Source: Physcomitrium patens (taxonomy: Eukaryota; Streptophyta; Bryopsida; Funariales; Funariaceae). Taken from it: a DNA stretch of 64,000 bases. Both the position numbers and the translations under genes were made by a program. The notes under the pieces are model-generated. The model was not told where the DNA came from. It made no database searches and saw only the letters and a list, made by a program, of their open reading frames with translations. Below, piece after piece: positions 49,626 through 61,034 of this stretch (positions are counted from its first letter, which is position 1; each line of letters opens with the position of its first letter). The DNA lies in the NCBI RefSeq assembly GCF_000002425.4, contig NC_037275.1, positions 11,915,310-11,979,309 of the forward strand. The letters run 5' to 3'.

Positions 49626-50105
49626 TTACTCGGGAATTGCCAGCCTGCTGGCTATTGCGGAATGATACCATTGGTCGTGGAATGTTTGGGTAGCACGATT
49701 TTCCTTCCTCAATCGTTTTGCTTTCTCTGGGGTAAATACGACGTTCCTCTGCGATCGATGAATCTCCACTTGACCCATCTCCCCCGTTGCGTACTCAGAG
49801 GATGGAGCAGTCTTCTGAAACCTTGGAGCTGCATCGGTTCGGTGGGCTTCGTCGTGAACCTCACGGAACGTCGCGATCCAGGCTGCGGGGGAGATTTTCA
49901 GAAGAGGACTTTTTAAAGCTTGAAAGATGTCATTACCGCCGGAAACGTCACTGCCATCTTCTCTATAACCTCCGACACTTGACGGAACAGAGCCTAGTAG
50001 GCATGATACTCTCAGACGCTTCTGTTGCCGTACTTCGCCAGGCAAGGTGCATTTCCTCAGGGAACTGGAGTGCACAAATGGAGTGCTGACCAATAAGGTC
50101 GCCAT
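49626..50105 (-). CDS. Unrecognised protein, probable plastid transit peptide; tandem paralogue 2
   Basis: Intronless, 159 residues from MATLLVSTPFVHSSSLRKCT. It is a paralogue of the gene at 47373-47825, in the same orientation about 1.8 kb away. Shared parts are the MATL...TPF start, the SPLLKISPAAWIATF middle block, and the end VVFTPEKAKRLRKEN plus TQTFHDQWYHSAIASRLAIP. The linker between is Ser/Glu-rich and not conserved. The basic N-terminus with hydroxylated residues looks like a chloroplast transit peptide. Selection on the C-terminal 35 residues is suggested by conservative changes there (K/R, A/P). Function unknown. Confidence 0.7.
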   Translation of the reverse strand: MATLLVSTPFVHSSSLRKCTLPGEVRQQKRLRVSCLLGSVPSSVGGYREDGSDVSGGNDIFQALKSPLLKISPAAWIATFREVHDEAHRTDAAPRFQKTAPSSEYATGEMGQVEIHRSQRNVVFTPEKAKRLRKENRATQTFHDQWYHSAIASRLAIPE

Positions 50106-51606
50106 GTCCAAATTTACAAACCAATCCTGCAAAGCTGAAAGGGGTCGCTCCACAAAGTATAATCCTTGAAGTAGTAAAAAATTTGTACTTCAAAACGATG
50201 TGCACCGAGGAGCCAAAACCTGTAATCACAAAACCTCACGTAGAATCAGCGTATGCTGAAAAAATATTGCAAGGACAATGCGCAGGTAGAAGGTCGAAAC
50301 AGCGAAGATCAACCCATGTACACATCACGATGCAACATGAGAATCCGATTAAAGTCGCAAAAACTGGCCAACACAAACAACGGACATCTACACGAGGTGG
50401 ACAATCTCTGCGCATACTGATCAACAACATAAGGAACACTGCTGCAAACCTCTGCAGTCTCGAACTCAGCTTCAACTGCCCAGTTCCAACACTAGCGCCG
50501 CGCTTCTCAAAGAGCAATGCGCGGAATCAGATCGATTATTCAAATCTCACAGGCCAGTTTAGCAGAGCGCATACATATTCCTGTTTCAGATGGACTAGAG
50601 GATGGTTATATACTATTTTTCCTGCTCGAAGCAGCACTTTCCGGCAAACCTACTAGATAGATGCAAAAGCAACCCGACGCCGCAAGTATGGGGGGAGCAA
50701 CCACGACTACGTCCGCATATTCCACCAAGATTGATCGTTTCTCTGTCAGACTGCACAGCGCCTGGCTCATCGAAGTAAGCGCAAGTGGGCGTGGGCGGTA
50801 GATCAATCCATCCCTGTCCGATCCATGAAACACGGCGCGTGATCTCTGCCACAACGGCAGCTACGATCAACCGTCGCAGACGCAGGTGTGTCATGGCCAC
50901 CCTTGTCCTCGTCCTTGTGCTCATCCAGAAGCCGTTGCTCGGCTGGGCCGGGGTAGCTCCACCCGGTGTTCTCTGCTAAAGACTGGGAGAACATCATCTT
51001 TATCAACGACTTAGTAAACAATGAATGATGATGAAATACAGAACTCATGAATGTATGAATCCATACCCTGGGTATTGTCCCCCTTGCCTCTTCGACGGGT
51101 AAGTAGGGTTCTGATACCCTTACACACCTGCCCTCTGAAAGCCCAACAAATGAATGATTTCCTTATGTGAACAATTGACGAACAAATCCAACTTCTTTCG
51201 TGGGTTTAAGGCTGAAAAAACCCACAAGCCCTAATTATGTCGAAAGCCCTTTGAAGGAGGACGACTGAACGATCAAGCATTGGAAGAGGTGGTACTAGAT
51301 TTGTTGCTGTTTCGATTACTGGGTAATTTGCTAATTGGAAGGTATTGCTTATCAGCAGAGCGAACGTTGTCAGGGGAGAGATTTTTTGTGTCTGGGAATG
51401 AACTTTTTTATTTGACAGTGAAGAACAGGGAAGAGTACCTGGAGTGGAAGAATTCGCGCGAAGTTGTAGTTTGAGGATGTCTTTCGGGTGTTCCTTCGAA
51501 CGATACTTTTCTGTTAGTGCTGTGGCAATCCTAGTCGTGGAGAAAATTGAATGAAGCTGTCTCTTGACCTTCTTTTGTTTCTTGCTGAAGAAGCGGCCAA
51601 TTAATT
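50106..51606. other. Divergent intergenic region upstream of paralogue 2 and of Rpp30
   Basis: A shared upstream region for the - strand paralogue and the + strand Rpp30 gene. A short inverted repeat GTGGGTTT...AAACCCAC occurs at about 51202-51228. ORFs of 60-157 codons on both strands (50183-51048) overlap and have no recognisable domain. The ORF at 51280-51474 is in the probable 5' leader and is unassigned. Confidence 0.4.
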
Positions 51607-53871
51607 ATGTTCCATGATTTGAGTCTGGGTGAGGTTGAAATTGGCGGCAACACTCGCCGGGAACTGGTCACGACAGTTCTACAATATGGCTACACATCAG
51701 TCGCCACGGATTACGTGCATAGTGGTCCGCTGGCGGAGACTGATCGGTCAAGTATTAAACCCTTAGATGTCTCGGGCCTGCTTTCAGCATCGTCGGGGAT
51801 TGCTGAGTCGGTGAAATTTCATCAAAAGCTGCTTGGTGTTCCCGCCGACCAGCCCTTCCGGCAGTACAGCCGGATTACGGTGGTTGTAGATGACTCAGCA
51901 CAAGCTGCTGCATTGAATTCGGGAAACTCGGTCCTGCGGACTTACGACATTGTTGCGGTTCGTCCCACTAACCAGAAAGTGTTCGAACAAGCCTGCAGAA
52001 ACTCAGAGGTACTACTTGTTGACATGTTTCAGATTTTTTATTCTGTCAAAGTGCATTGAATCTCTAGTTTTACATCGAGAATCAGTTTCCAGGGTTTGTT
52101 TTCACTCGATTAATTGTGTCCAAATTCTTTTACAGAATCAGAAACATATTTTGTACAATAGTTTTTCGTTTTCTGTTGGTTAACGCCAAATTTGTGATGG
52201 AATGTTGAGTGAAAGGCCGATAATGCTAATGTTCTTGAGTTGCGAACTGTTATGGAAGTTGATGTTTGTTCAGTTACATTTAGAAATAGCTACAAAAGTG
52301 GTCAACTCTTAAGATCCCTAGTGATGATGTGTATTAACGAAATTCAGGTATCAGTAGAGGTGAAGAAAGCTGGCCTTTGCAGTGGACTCAGTTTGAGGTG
52401 CTGGATGCAGGTGGATCTTATCTCGGTAGATTTGTTTCAGCGAGTCCCCTTCCGTATGAAAGTTCCCATGGTCAAAGCGGCCCTCCAGGTAAGCGGCCAT
52501 TAAATTCTTCGGCAACAGCCTTGACTGTTGCACGGGTCTCTCTACTCTTATGCATTTTTGTATGAAAAGTTTCTCAATTGAACAGAAGTAGCCGTTTCTT
52601 TATATTTATCTTACGCACAGGTTCTTGCAGAGGGGTGTATTTTTTGAGATTTCGTATGGACGTGCTCTGTTTGACGCCAGGGCTCGCAAAGATCTTTTCT
52701 CAAACGCTCAGGTAAATCAATTATCGATGGGTTTATCTCCACCTTTTGTGTTTCTTTTAAGGTTGATGACAAAGAAGTTTTTGAATCCATTACCGAAAAG
52801 GTAAATGTTTCAGTCATAGTTATTTTTCATCTTCAAAATTATCCTTGGGCCTTCTAATGTGTCCCACTATAAGTTAACTATTCCGGATGAGTTATGGAAA
52901 TACATACCATATAGTTGGGCTTGGGACGAGAGGTTTGAGTGATTTCTTTTCTCGAAATGATGAGGTGTTTTGTTGATGAGCAGGTGTTGCAAGCAGCTAC
53001 AAAAGGCAAAGGAATAGTCATAAGCAGCGGAGCCTCTCAAGCCATGGAGCTTCGAGGACCGAATGATGTTGTAAACATGGCTACACTCTTCGGGCTGTCA
53101 ACGGAGTTTGCTAAAGCTGCCATCTCAAAAAACTGCGAGTAAGATCACTCGCTTTCTTCTGCTTTTTCTCAATCCAATATGTCACCTCACAAATTGCTTG
53201 TTTGGTCAATGTCACACTATGCCACGAAGTAAAGTTTTTATATGTTTTGTCATTTTTCTTGACCAACTTTTTCGCCACACGCGTGACAGTGGACTTGAAG
53301 AGAGGATCATGTGTTTTTAAGCAAAGTGAATTTGTGGATGATATTTATTTCTAATGGGTGTTCGGTAGTTAACCACTGTACATTGTGTCCATCTTTCAGA
53401 TCAGTCATTTTGCATGGCGTAGCACGCAAGCAGGCACATAAAGCAGCTATTATTTTGGAGCGTGTCCCTGCGGTGTCGAAGGAATTTCTTTTTGCTGTGC
53501 CTAATGTTTGGGACCCTCTCTCTGTTGGCACCGCCAAAGGGTCCTGTTTGAATTTGAGCCCTTTTGTAGATGCTGCTTGCAAAAGGGACAGCGTAGCTGA
53601 ATCTGCCACCAAACCTGAAAACAATGAAATGAAGCAGAAGCCAGGGTCCTGCACGAAACCTGATGAAGGAAACCAGGTGGAAAACTTGAACCAAAAGGGT
53701 TCGATTCTGTCGTCGACCTCTAAAGATACAGAAGCGGCATTCATTCCAATGGTCAAGTTAACCAGTGAATGGACGGAGGTTGGTAAGAAGAAAGGTAAAA
53801 AAGCTAAAGATAAGCGTCCGAAGGGATCCCCTCAAGTCAATAAAGATACTAAGAAGCGAAAATTCAACTGA
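51607..53871 (+). CDS. RNase P/MRP protein subunit p30 (Rpp30)
   Basis: Five exons in phase: 51607-52008, 52411-52488, 52631-52711, 52984-53138 and 53400-53871, total 395 residues. The TIM-barrel RNase_P_p30 domain spans about residues 1-240. Blocks include MFHDLSL, GYTSVATDYVHSG, YDIVAVRPTNQKVFEQAC, VDLISVDLFQRVPFRMK, RGVFFEISYGRALFDA, GIVISSGASQAMELRGP and DVVNMATLFGL. The C-terminus is a charged tail ending with a Lys-rich stretch (KKKGKKAKDKRPKGS), likely for nuclear location and RNA contact. The subunit takes part in 5' processing of pre-tRNA (RNase P) and pre-rRNA (MRP). Exon boundaries all fit GT-AG. Confidence 0.93.
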
Positions 53872-55470
53872 TCTCTCTGGTTTAGCTCAGGATAGGAACT
53901 TTCATTGAAACGATGTGTATTGTTTCAGGATTGCTTTCTAGTTAGACCGGCTACTACTTTTTCTGTGTTGTGTATACGAGATTGTGCTTCACCTCTGATT
54001 CAAATCACGTCCAATTGAGAGATTTCAATTCTAGACCTATTCGTTTTGGGCACGTTTTTGTTTTTTGTTTTTTGTTGTTTTGTTTTTTGACACAAGTGGG
54101 GTACACCCAAAGCTTTGGTTAATGTGGAAATGAGCACAAGGCAACCGTAACTCTTACACCCTGATACCAGGGCAGGTAAGGTGCTCCAAGAAACATTTTA
54201 CATCTGTTTCTAATTTATTTCTACATTTGTAAACCCTTAACACTAAATAAAGGAAAATTATGGGATGAATTGCAACATTAAAGAAGAGATGAGGATGAAG
54301 AAGTTGAGCTTCTGGGAATGAACTGAAAACCCTGTTCAAAAGTGGACTCATCAAAATACAAGCTGTACACTCAAACTGATTGCCTTGGGGTAATCTCAAT
54401 CATAAACAACTTATTCTGCTCAAACTACGTCTATAGAGAGTCGCGAAAACTCTTACCTTCTTGTGGCGTTTCTTCAGTGAAATTTATTCGGATCCATCGT
54501 ATCATAGGTGGCGACTGAACAATACCGAGCGAGACACAACTTGCTTGCAACACATTTCAGAACTCATGAATCCAAGAGAAGCCGGTGATTCTCGCAGCTA
54601 CAAAGTATTCAACCTCTATGCTTGCGATAGATCGTGCAGCGGGAAGTGTCAATTGGAGTTGACATCCATATCAGTCAAACACTGGCAGCGTATTTTGGAG
54701 ACAGATGTCAATTTTCTCAGATGTTTTCAAAAACTGAGGCCAAGTACCTTCACTCTACTGCACCGGAGAAAAAATAAGGTCACGATGGTCAAGTTGAAAC
54801 TTCTTATGTCAAAACATGTAACAGCTATCGCCTGCCAATGTATCAGGTTGTGAGCCAATCTACTGAAGAATCAGATCCTATACATGGTGAATCTGGACAC
54901 AACTCAAGGAACAGCTCTAAACTATCCTCTCTTCTGGAGGAGTGTAATGACAGCAAGTCATATAGTGAAGCTCATCATTATTGAAGCCAAAAATCGCCAC
55001 CTGAAAGTACTAATTGGAATACTTGATCCACATAACCACAATTGCTTAGAATCTTGTCAGAAACAGTCAAGGGAAGAATTAGGAAGACGTTACAAATTAG
55101 ACATTTCCAAGTAATCAAGTTCATGTTTCATGAGTAACTCGACTTTCAAGGTCCCACTGCGGAGTATTATTTCAAAAGTACAATGGAATCAATGAATAGT
55201 TTCAGTTCCTCAACTGGATGGAACGTTCAGTGGAGCCCAGCATCTGCATGGAATAAACATGTAGCAATCATGTTGAAATTGTAGAACAATTATTAAGGCC
55301 TAGGCAGTCTTATTGTAACCTTCATCGATTAATTTATGCGAGAGGTATACCCCAGTTGTGTCAAAAAAATAAAGAAATAAAACTAAAATTGAATATAAAA
55401 GACGGATGGTATCATACCTGTACCCCAGCTCAATTAGCCGATTATTCCGCAGAACAATATATCATGAGAA
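53872..55470. other. Intergenic DNA, unassigned ORFs
   Basis: Holds the 3' UTR of Rpp30 and a T-rich tract near 54056-54090. An ORF of 130 codons on + (54461-54853) and one of 76 (54884-55114) show no domain I recognise and no splice continuation. I list them as unsupported. Confidence 0.35.
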
Positions 55471-55474
55471 TTAC

Positions 55475-58134
55475 GATGATGGTTGTCAAAACTTATTAGA
55501 TGAACTATGAGCAAGTAAGAGACAACTATTGGGAGCACAGCACAGATGCTATTCGTCAATATGCTCTGCATCTAAACCCAGCATTCAAGCTCCAATATCA
55601 ATGTTCTCATTCTTGTACTCTTTGAGATAGGCAGTGCATGAAAAGCATGACATGTTTCACAAGACAATTCCCACAAATACAAAAGTGGTACAGATGAATC
55701 AGTAATTTGACACATTGGTACTAACCTGTTGATCTCGAGAGACCATAAACTTGACAAGCGGCATGCCGAAGGTACCTGATCCATAAGCCATCGCGAGTCG
55801 ACGTCAGCACAAGTCTACCAAGTTGCTACACTTCGCTTAAGTATTTTAACATAGAAGGTTAGTGATAAATTTAAATGATTGTTAAAGGTCAATGCTTACT
55901 CTGACTTCTAGTCTCCAAATTTCCACCAGTAAGGCTCATACCACTACATTTCTGTATCATGGTGACAAAAACAATATCTTTCCTATCCACAAGAAGAGCA
56001 AAGGACCAATGAAACAAGATATTATACGAGTGCTACTTGAATACTAGGTCCAGGTATAGAAGTCTGAAGAAGAATGAGGAATAATAAACTTGTGACACCA
56101 GTGAGCCATGCATGATGCATAACAGCAACTTTCTCTCGTCATGAGGTTTCAGAACAGCAAGATTATCCTAATTAGAATGAAAGGAGTTAATCACATGAAA
56201 TCGTTGTAGACTGAAGATCAGTAAGCAAAAATAAAATGAAATGAACAAGCGTAACTCATTGACACAATGAAATTTCAAATAGAAAGTCTTACGAAACTTT
56301 CGGATTGTTTACTACTGTCCCACATTTCATGCAACCCACATTTACTCTTGGTTTGTCTCGGTGGCTGGATAGCATGCTTCCCGTAATATCTGTTCGATGA
56401 CCACATGTACACAGCTTCATAATTATATATTACCATTTAAGTATGGCAATTAGACACTTGGACAACGTTGCATGCAACTATTGCCTCTAAGAAAAATGCC
56501 CATCATCATCATCTCCAAAAAGTGCTCCAAGAGTAGATCTAACATTGTTTGCACTCAGACACATGAACATAGCGTCATGACCCAGCACTAATACAATGAC
56601 CCAACTTTAGTTTAAACTTCTCACGACAGTCTGTTGAATCCACAAAAGGGACGATCATAGAAAAATTATCAAGTATGGTTGGAGAAAGAACCTAGTGCCA
56701 GTCATTAGCAGGGTCTCGAAAAGCTTCAATGATGTGAAAAGCTCCAGATCCATTTTCGCTACCAATAGAAATGCATTGAGTGCCAAAAAGGTCGTAATTA
56801 AAAGATCTATTATCTCACCTATATTCAGAGCAACATACCATCAATCTTCACATAGAAATCTGCGTTCCAAGAAGCGATCGCTTTACTGAGTAAAAGCCCG
56901 TTTTTCTGCATGAAGTTATCATCAATCTCGGCATGATTCTCCTGCAGAGTTACACATCACCATCGATAATGGTCTTGAAAGCAAACTAGCAGATAACATT
57001 AGTCCTAAGAAAAAGGATGACTGATCTGAACAGAAAGAGTTAGGAGAACCAGTTCGGTGAGTAGTTACCGCCATTCATTGCGAATTTTATGAGAATTCGA
57101 TGGCAAGGGTACCGTGTGATGGGGACAACACATGCGAACTGAAGTCCAAGTGAAACGATTAGAGATAAAGTATCAGGATAAGGAAGTCGTTGGTTTTTAT
57201 GTTTTCTGGATCTCTCTGTCGGTCCAACAAATCTCCTCGACTTGAACTACATTCAGTCCAAGCTCCAATGTTCACAAAAACGAAATCGACATATCAATGA
57301 GATATTCAGAGTTGTTGCAAAAAACAACTAATACCCATCAAGGTCGTCATACAACAGAAGTGATAAAACAAAACCCGCGTCCAGGGACGTAGCAAATGAT
57401 GATACCTTCGTCACTATCAAGTCCCTTTAGTGCTATACCTGCTATCACAAAGTAAAGCTAAGAAGCAATCGAAAAGGGAATAGACATATTGGTTGTAGAA
57501 TGTCATATTCATACTACATGAGATCATTAGTTTGTCATAAACAGAAAGCGATGAAATTATTACCCAAATAATGGAACACCCTCTTCATTATGAGAATGTA
57601 TGCATTAAAGCTGATTCATCTCTATGATATCGCAGAAGAATTTGAAATTGAAATTCCTCAAGAAAAAAGTGATCAGACTTACCAGTACCAGTGGGTATCC
57701 AACTTTACCGGGAGGACGCGCGACGGGATTGTCCGCTAAAACTAGTGAAGGTGCCAATAGCTAAAGATATGTGGTCTTCAAAGAGTTTTGGAAACGGGCT
57801 TATAGCCTTCCCTCTTTGCTGCAGCTAGCTCCAGTTCTGTATTTTCTAGCTTCTTTCGCTGTTCTCTGCAATACAGTTTAATTCGACTACTCTGCTACAA
57901 CAAAGTCAAGATCTTCAATACCTGCGTGCATGTGCTCAATTCAATTTTGAAACAAAAATCAACATATCATAACTGATAAATTAGATCATGTTTCCGGTTG
58001 AGGTTTCGGTTACTGGATTCTAAACATGTGGGGAATGAAGCAGCTTGATATGATTTGGTTTAGGGTAACAATCCTTACTTGCAGTCTATTACTTGCACTC
58101 TGAGAGTTTCATCCACTGAGATAGGATTTTTTGT
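55475..58134 (-). pseudogene. Hydroxyproline O-galactosyltransferase-like (GT31, HPGT type) pseudogene
   Basis: Exon-like pieces on - with good splice sites: 58134-58079 (NPISVDETLRVQVIDC), 57865 to about 57784 (EQRKKLENTELELAAAKREG), 57741-57683 (VGYPLVL), 56941-56839 (LLSKAIASWNADFYVKID), 56389-56293 (HRDKPRVNVGCMKCGTVV), 55943-55900 (WYEPYWWKFGD), 55775-55726 (YLRHAACQVYGLSR) and about 55620-55530 (MLGLDAEHIDE, then HLCC). The order matches the DUF4094 plus Galactosyl_T layout of plant HPGT enzymes, which start arabinogalactan chains on hydroxyproline in the Golgi. Lesions: TAG at 55908-55910, TGA at 55585-55587 where Trp is expected, TAG at 55549-55551, a phase break between 56293 and 55943, and no GT donor after the 57865 exon. 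The DDD region is not found. Confidence 0.8.
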
Positions 58135-59642
58135 CTGCAATGAAAAAATCTAAATCAGAGAATCAATTACTGCGCAGAAATAATTCCAACACAATTCCTG
58201 GAAGAAATCTTGATCGCTGATCTTGATGCCTTCGCAACTGGAATCTAAAATTCAAAGAAAAAGCACTTGAACTGAGAAATTGAAAACCATAACCTAACGA
58301 TTAATTCACGAATCAATCGCAATCAGATGGGATCTTGTTTGGGCATGCTGTCACTACTTAAAAACTTAATATTGCACACATGCCAAATGATAGTATTTGA
58401 GGTTAGAAGCACTCGAGATTGTCCCTGAGTTTGAAACGAATAAGAACGCAAGGTTGATCCTCATAGCCGCAGAGAACATGCAATTTTTTGTGGAGAAGAA
58501 AGACCCAATGCCATTTCCATCATCCATATCCTACTCCGTCCTCAATCGATTCGTTAGATGGTTTTCAAATCTAACTAATAGCATGCGGATTGTTCTCAAA
58601 TTTTATCAACTCTGTGAACGAGCTGGGCACACAACAACCAAAGAGAGTGCACGAAGGGGCAAGAAGAGCCTGAGGAAATTCGGGTATAGATGCCATGAAA
58701 ACTAGAGTCTGCTATCCCCATCGCCATCGCGTATTTCAATACTCTCGAAATTAATTCTCAAAATACTGTGGCCACCGAAGAGAATCCGAGACCTACTTCC
58801 TTTCAAGTCATCAGACGAGAAACCCCTTTCATTTCATCTTCTCAATAGCTACAATATCAGATGAAGTATGAAGTTGCAGTTCCGGCTACGAGCCCTCAAG
58901 CGGATCGTCTGTTGTCCGTGAAGAATTGTGCATGTGCTGCCGAATGGAAAATGACACCAGTTCTAATTTTTGTTGTTTTATACTTCCTTCATTGAATGCC
59001 TGTTGCTAAACTTTCATTTCCACTTCAAACGAAATTATATGTGCACATCAACATTGCCAACGAATCGTCTTTCAAGTCGAAGGAGCACACAAATTTTGGT
59101 AACGAAATGATTTCCAGACACGAGAAGACAGGTAGAAGAGTCCGGCAGTTTTCAATTCAACGGGTGGTTGACACAGATGTCAAAACTCAGCTAAAACCTC
59201 CACTGCGGTTCAATTCGGAAGATAATTCGCTGCCTCAAATGAAAGTAGATGCGAAGATACAAAGAAGATGGGGTAGTCAAAAGTTGTAAGCCTGTAAAGG
59301 CGCTGCGTATTTACGGACGTAAGACATAAACACTAACTCGAGAATTGTAAATAGCTTTCATGTGAAGAATCCATCTGAGTTTGCTTTCCAGTGATGTGGA
59401 AGAGTGAACCTGTAAAAGGGACGTGCTGCTATTCAAGTCGCCTGCATGCCCAGGCATAAATCAAAGTCAGCGTCCATTGTTAGGACTTGAATCAGAACAA
59501 TCTCAACTGAAGGTTTAGACCATTCTAGCTGTGAAGGACCATCATGACCGTCATCAAATGGTTTACCAGCTATGTGCACAAGATGAAGTTCATGCAGCTC
59601 AATATGTCAGCTTGCACTCGGTTAAATGGTTGTAATACTGAG
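58135..59642. other. Region upstream of the pseudogene; unassigned ORFs
   Basis: ORFs on + at 58397-58705 (102 codons) and 58996-59289 (97 codons) have no recognised domain. No membrane-anchor exon for the galactosyltransferase could be identified on -. The 3' flank of the phosphatase gene begins at the right. Confidence 0.35.
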
Positions 59643-61034
59643 TCACAGCCAATTTGGGTGATCCACTGGGATGCGAACAAGATCTGTATCGAAGAGCTCG
59701 ATGAACTGCAACCATTCCACAAGAATTAGTTAACTTTTTAATTAGTCGTGCAAAATTCTTCTGGTAAATTCAATAAACAAGAGTGGCGATGACGTGCAGC
59801 GAAACACAAGCTCTGCAAATGGAGTAAGATCTTCACTTGTCTGCTGGCAGAATTCCAAGGCAATTATGCCTGAGCTGGTGCATCTGTACTATAATTGCTT
59901 CACACGATGCAGATGGATAAGATACGTGGGCCAAACGAGACCTCCAAAGAGGTAGATGAGACTTGTTAGTGCATTCACCTGTTCATTCAGGAAGCGGACC
60001 TTGCTGCCAGCGTACCGCCGGTATTCCTCGAAGATGGCCGTCAAATTCCACCCTTGCAGCTTCCTCAAGCACCCTATCACAGTGCCTGCAAGACATTGGC
60101 CATACAGAAATTACTTGGAAGGTCTTGAAATAAAAATAAGTACAAACGGCCTGTTCTTATCCACTAAATAGTAATTTGCATCCTACTTCAAAAATTGAAT
60201 AATATATATTTTCCATGTGCATGCAGTTTGAAGTATACCTGTTCGATGGTGACCAAAATTGCACATTACATGAAGAGGATAGTATTGCGACGACAAAATC
60301 ACCTGAGCACGCAACAATCATGATAATATTCGTGTTATTGATCCCACTCCCAACGCAGTCGGAAAGTTTTATAACTGCATTGCAGAGTAAATGCTACTAA
60401 AGAAAACAATAGAGAACTATGAGCATAAGAACTAACACAACATGGATACAACTGGTAGCAGAGATGCTGACCTGCAATGCAGACAGCACTTCCGCCTCAG
60501 ACATCGAGGAGTTAGCTTGACTCTGGAGCTCCGCAAGCTCTTGACAGGGCCGGATTAAATCAATCCCTTGGTCCTCCAAAAAACTTAAGCTACACCCAGG
60601 TCCAGGTATCAGGCTCATAAAGAATTACACATGCTTACAATATCCCTCTCAAATCAAATCCAAATAGAACAAAAATTAAGAATTTCAAGACTAAATAGTT
60701 GAGACTTTGCATCATCGTTAGATGTTGCATCATCGTTAGACGACAACCACCACATGAGTGAACTCCCTCAAAACTGAGATAGTGCTTGTGAAATTGGTTG
60801 CAAAATTCTGAGTTTAAGAAAGAAAGGCACTTAAACGTAAGCAAGAGCCATTTAAACCGACAGCTGGATTTCATGAAGTTACAATGGTTGAGATGGTTCG
60901 TCGAAGGACAGGTAGATGACTGTCTTGAGATTGTGCCGTTCAAGGAACGGGAAGTTGAGCTGGTGACACTGGCCCGATCGGCTCAAATCGTATTCCACCA
61001 TTCCATAATTGCACGGCGGCACAAAGTACGACAT
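59643..61034 (-). CDS. Atypical dual-specificity (tyrosine) phosphatase, PFA-DSP/OCA type
   Basis: Five exons: 61034-60883, 60589-60472, 60302-60239, 60085-59979 and 59705-59643. They join in phase to 167 residues. Start [20 protein letters not shown]; the PP-x-N-x-x-MV-x-x-x-x-x-RSG opening is typical. Then come [18 protein letters not shown] and FLEDQGIDL. The P-loop [11 protein letters not shown] has the C-x5-R catalytic signature, and is followed by [34 protein letters not shown] and [10 protein letters not shown]. Family members (yeast Siw14, Arabidopsis PFA-DSPs) remove phosphate from inositol pyrophosphates or phosphotyrosine. Which substrate applies here cannot be read from sequence. 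His before the catalytic Cys is Met, as in some OCA-type relatives. An upstream exon ahead of the chosen ATG is possible. Confidence 0.88.

Noticed and set aside
54461..55114. Two + strand ORFs between Rpp30 and the galactosyltransferase relic
   Set aside because: No recognisable motif, no consistent splice joins and no paralogue in the window; left unassigned.
55900..55990. Alternative frame through the WYEPYWW exon that avoids the TAG (reads DIVFVTMIQKCSG...)
   Set aside because: It loses the family match entirely and ends at a stop soon after; the homologous frame is unambiguous, so the stop is taken as real.
55475..61034. In-frame TAG codons as evidence for stop-codon reassignment
   Set aside because: All other genes in the window use standard stops, and one lesion is TGA at a Trp position; pseudogenisation explains all three.
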